Part shown: positions 62,467-64,000 of the stretch, one piece after another
Layout of the letters: every line of letters starts with the position of its first letter
Numbering within the stretch: position 1 is the stretch's first letter
NCBI GenBank assembly: GCA_947492175.1
Contig: CANLMQ010000004.1
Span: 1-64,000 of the forward strand
Length of the DNA: 64,000 nucleotides
Direction: 5' to 3'
Source of the DNA: an uncultured Draconibacterium sp.
GTDB lineage: Bacteria; Bacteroidota; Bacteroidia; Bacteroidales; Prolixibacteraceae
The notes under the pieces: generated by a model
Databases searched by the model: none
What the model was told of the DNA's origin: nothing
What the model saw: the letters and a program-made list of their open reading frames with translations, nothing else
Program-made: the position numbers and the translations under genes

Positions 62467-62521
62467 CCTTAATATCTATTTTCCAACGCCGTGCGCCAGG
62501 CATTTTGCGCCAGACTATTTT

Positions 62522-64000
62522 TTACAATAATCCGCGACCTTTTAACAGCGGCTCAATTCCCGGTTCTTTTCCGCGGAACTGGATGTAAAGTTTCATTGGA
62601 TCGTCAGATCCACCGGCAGAAAAAATATTTTCGCGCAAAGCAGCAGCAGTAGCTTTATCAAATAAGCCGTTTTCTTTAAAGGCTTCAAAAGCATCTTTAT
62701 CCAATACTTCGGCCCATAAATAGGCATAATAACCCGAAGAATAACCCCCTGCAAAAATATGCTGGAAATAGGTACTGCGGTAACGTGGTGCAATTTCCGG
62801 AATTAAACCATATTTGTCCATCGAAGCTTTTTCAAACGCACGCACATCCATATTTGGTTCAACTGTATTTAAGGTATGGTAATCCATATCCAGTAGTCCG
62901 GCTGCTAAAAATTCGATAGTTGCAAAACCCTGATTAAAGTGCGCTGCATTGTTAATTTTCGCCACCAACTCTGCAGGAATTACTTCACCTGTTTCGTAAT
63001 GTTTTGCATACAGTTCCAGCATTTCCGGTTCAAAGGCCCAGTTCTCCATAATCTGCGATGGCAGCTCAACAAAATCGCGCGATACCGAAGTACCTGAAAG
63101 CGTATTAAATTCGCAATCCGACAGTAATCCGTGTAAACCATGTCCAAACTCGTGGAACATAGTTGTTACCTGGTCTAAACTTAAAAGCGAAGGCATATCT
63201 TCAGTTGGTGCAGGGAAATTACACACATTGGTAATTACCGGAAGTATGTTTTCACCATCAACAATTTGTTGTTTGCGGTAAGAACTCATCCAGGCACCGC
63301 CACGCTTGCTCGGGCGTGCAAAATAATCGGTGTAAAAAATTCCGATAAGAGTTCCGTCTGCTTCTTTAACTTCAAATACTTTTCCGTCTTTGTGGTATTT
63401 GGGCAGGTCGGTGCGTTCTGAAAACGTAATGCCCCAAAGTTTGTTTGCCAAAGTAAAAATACCTTGCTGAACATTATCAACTTCGAAATAAGGTTTTACA
63501 TCTTCTTCGCTTAATGCATATTTTTCCTGACGCACTTTCTCGGCATAATACCACCAGTCCCAGGCCTCTATTTTAATATTTGCGCCTTCTTTATTTGCAA
63601 TGGCCTGCATGTCAACAACCTCTTGTTTTGCAACCGGCAAAGCTTTTTCCCACACTTTTGTAAGTATGTCGTACACATTGTCCGGATTCTTGGCCATGTT
63701 CTCAGCCAAAATATATTCTGCATGGTTGTTGTATCCAAAAAGTTTGGCACGTTCGCTACGCAATTCGGTCATACGTGCAACAATTGCTTTGTTGTCGAAC
63801 TCGTTGCCATTGTCACCTTTTAAAATATAACCTTTGTAAAGCTTTTCCCGAAAATCCCTGTTAGGCGAATAAGTCAGGAAAGGATACAAACTCGGGCGGC
63901 TGATTGTAAATACCCATTTACCTTCCATACCTTCCTCTTTTGCAGTAGCAGCAGCGGCCGAAACAGCGGCAGCAGGAAGACCTTCCAACTCTGCTTTGTT
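62522..64000 (-). CDS. dcp: M3 family peptidase, Dcp-like, 5' end outside the window
   Basis: About 492 C-terminal residues; the reading frame continues past base 64000, so the N-terminal third is missing. Zinc motif HEFGH in QVTTMFHEFGHGLHGLLSD, distal Glu in FVELPSQIMENWAFEPEML, and the Tyr/His-rich substrate loop FAGGYSSGYYAYLWAEVLD. The ending FRGKEPGIEPLLKGRGLL is typical of peptidyl-dipeptidase Dcp of Bacteroidota, an enzyme of about 700 residues that removes dipeptides from C-termini. Whether it is exported cannot be judged without the N-terminus. Confidence 0.9.
   Translation of the reverse strand, partial: NKAELEGLPAAAVSAAAATAKEEGMEGKWVFTISRPSLYPFLTYSPNRDFREKLYKGYILKGDNGNEFDNKAIVARMTELRSERAKLFGYNNHAEYILAENMAKNPDNVYDILTKVWEKALPVAKQEVVDMQAIANKEGANIKIEAWDWWYYAEKVRQEKYALSEEDVKPYFEVDNVQQGIFTLANKLWGITFSERTDLPKYHKDGKVFEVKEADGTLIGIFYTDYFARPSKRGGAWMSSYRKQQIVDGENILPVITNVCNFPAPTEDMPSLLSLDQVTTMFHEFGHGLHGLLSDCEFNTLSGTSVSRDFVELPSQIMENWAFEPEMLELYAKHYETGEVIPAELVAKINNAAHFNQGFATIEFLAAGLLDMDYHTLNTVEPNMDVRAFEKASMDKYGLIPEIAPRYRSTYFQHIFAGGYSSGYYAYLWAEVLDKDAFEAFKENGLFDKATAAALRENIFSAGGSDDPMKLYIQFRGKEPGIEPLLKGRGLL

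Larger units (their letters stand above)
61560..62521. other. 962-bp gap with repeat copy 2 and a terminator
   Basis: Contains the second 230-bp repeat (61853-62082), a degenerate copy of the 39.78-kb element (GGCGGCCTTGAC near 62150; CCTTTTG/CAAAAGG hairpin at 62252-62273) and the M3 peptidase terminator (62439-62466). No gene seen. Confidence 0.6.

Overview
The window looks like chromosome of a free-living, polysaccharide-degrading member of the Bacteroidota, most like the Marinilabiliales/Prolixibacteraceae group. The family assignment is inference. The supporting signs are AT-rich DNA, several candidate promoters with the Bacteroidota -7 box TAnnTTTG, many secreted glycoside hydrolases, lipoproteins with short lipoboxes, DUF3857 and DUF4252 proteins, and a type IX secretion (T9SS) C-terminal sorting domain. 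I saw no rRNA, tRNA, CRISPR array, transposase or integrase.

Layout. 0.2-1.9 kb: translation factor EttA (+). 2.0-4.7 kb: a secreted GH78 rhamnosidase (-). 4.7-5.6 kb: a gene-free divergent gap with three strong hairpins. 5.6-6.4 kb: a phosphodiester glycosidase-like protein. 6.5-14.3 kb: a reverse-strand uronate block, uxaE-uxaC-kdgK-eda-dctPQM. It takes up hexuronate through a TRAP transporter and carries it towards KDPG cleavage; the uxuB and uxuA steps must lie elsewhere. 14.9-20.4 kb: secreted GH2 beta-galactosidase and GH20 hexosaminidase. 20.5-28 kb: an alpha/beta hydrolase, a methyltransferase, an FtsX-type permease, a small lipoprotein, an RNase H-like protein and a beta-helix lipoprotein. 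28.1-33.6 kb: a fused branched-chain 2-oxoacid dehydrogenase E1, a GH92 mannosidase and a VOC protein. 33.8-38.9 kb: sbcD-sbcC and a methyltransferase. 41-45 kb: two DUF3857 transglutaminase-fold proteins. 45.3-49.1 kb: YccF, an exported Nif3-like protein, a GntP permease and a ketopantoate reductase-like protein. 49.5-53 kb: an MtfA-like metalloprotease, a GIDE-domain protein and an ECF sigma/membrane protein/DUF4252 module. 55.0-59.5 kb: a very large T9SS-exported FG-GAP protein. 60-61.6 kb: a GNAT acetyltransferase and a membrane protein. 62.5 kb to the end: an M3 peptidase cut by the window edge.

The genes mainly serve scavenging of plant- or algal-type polysaccharide: rhamnose, galactose, hexosamine, mannose and uronic acid are released outside the cytoplasm, and the uronates are imported and catabolised.

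The most unusual material is non-coding. A 14-unit array of degenerate palindromes at 54.03-54.32 kb keeps an exact 21-bp period. A related-looking 20-bp array at 40.45-40.69 kb switches orientation at a central palindrome. Tracts with a 7-bp period (GAAGnnn or CAGTnnn) recur between genes, sometimes head to head. A 230-bp direct repeat (two mismatches) brackets 7.2 kb holding the FG-GAP gene. REP-like hairpins cluster at 53.2-53.9 kb.
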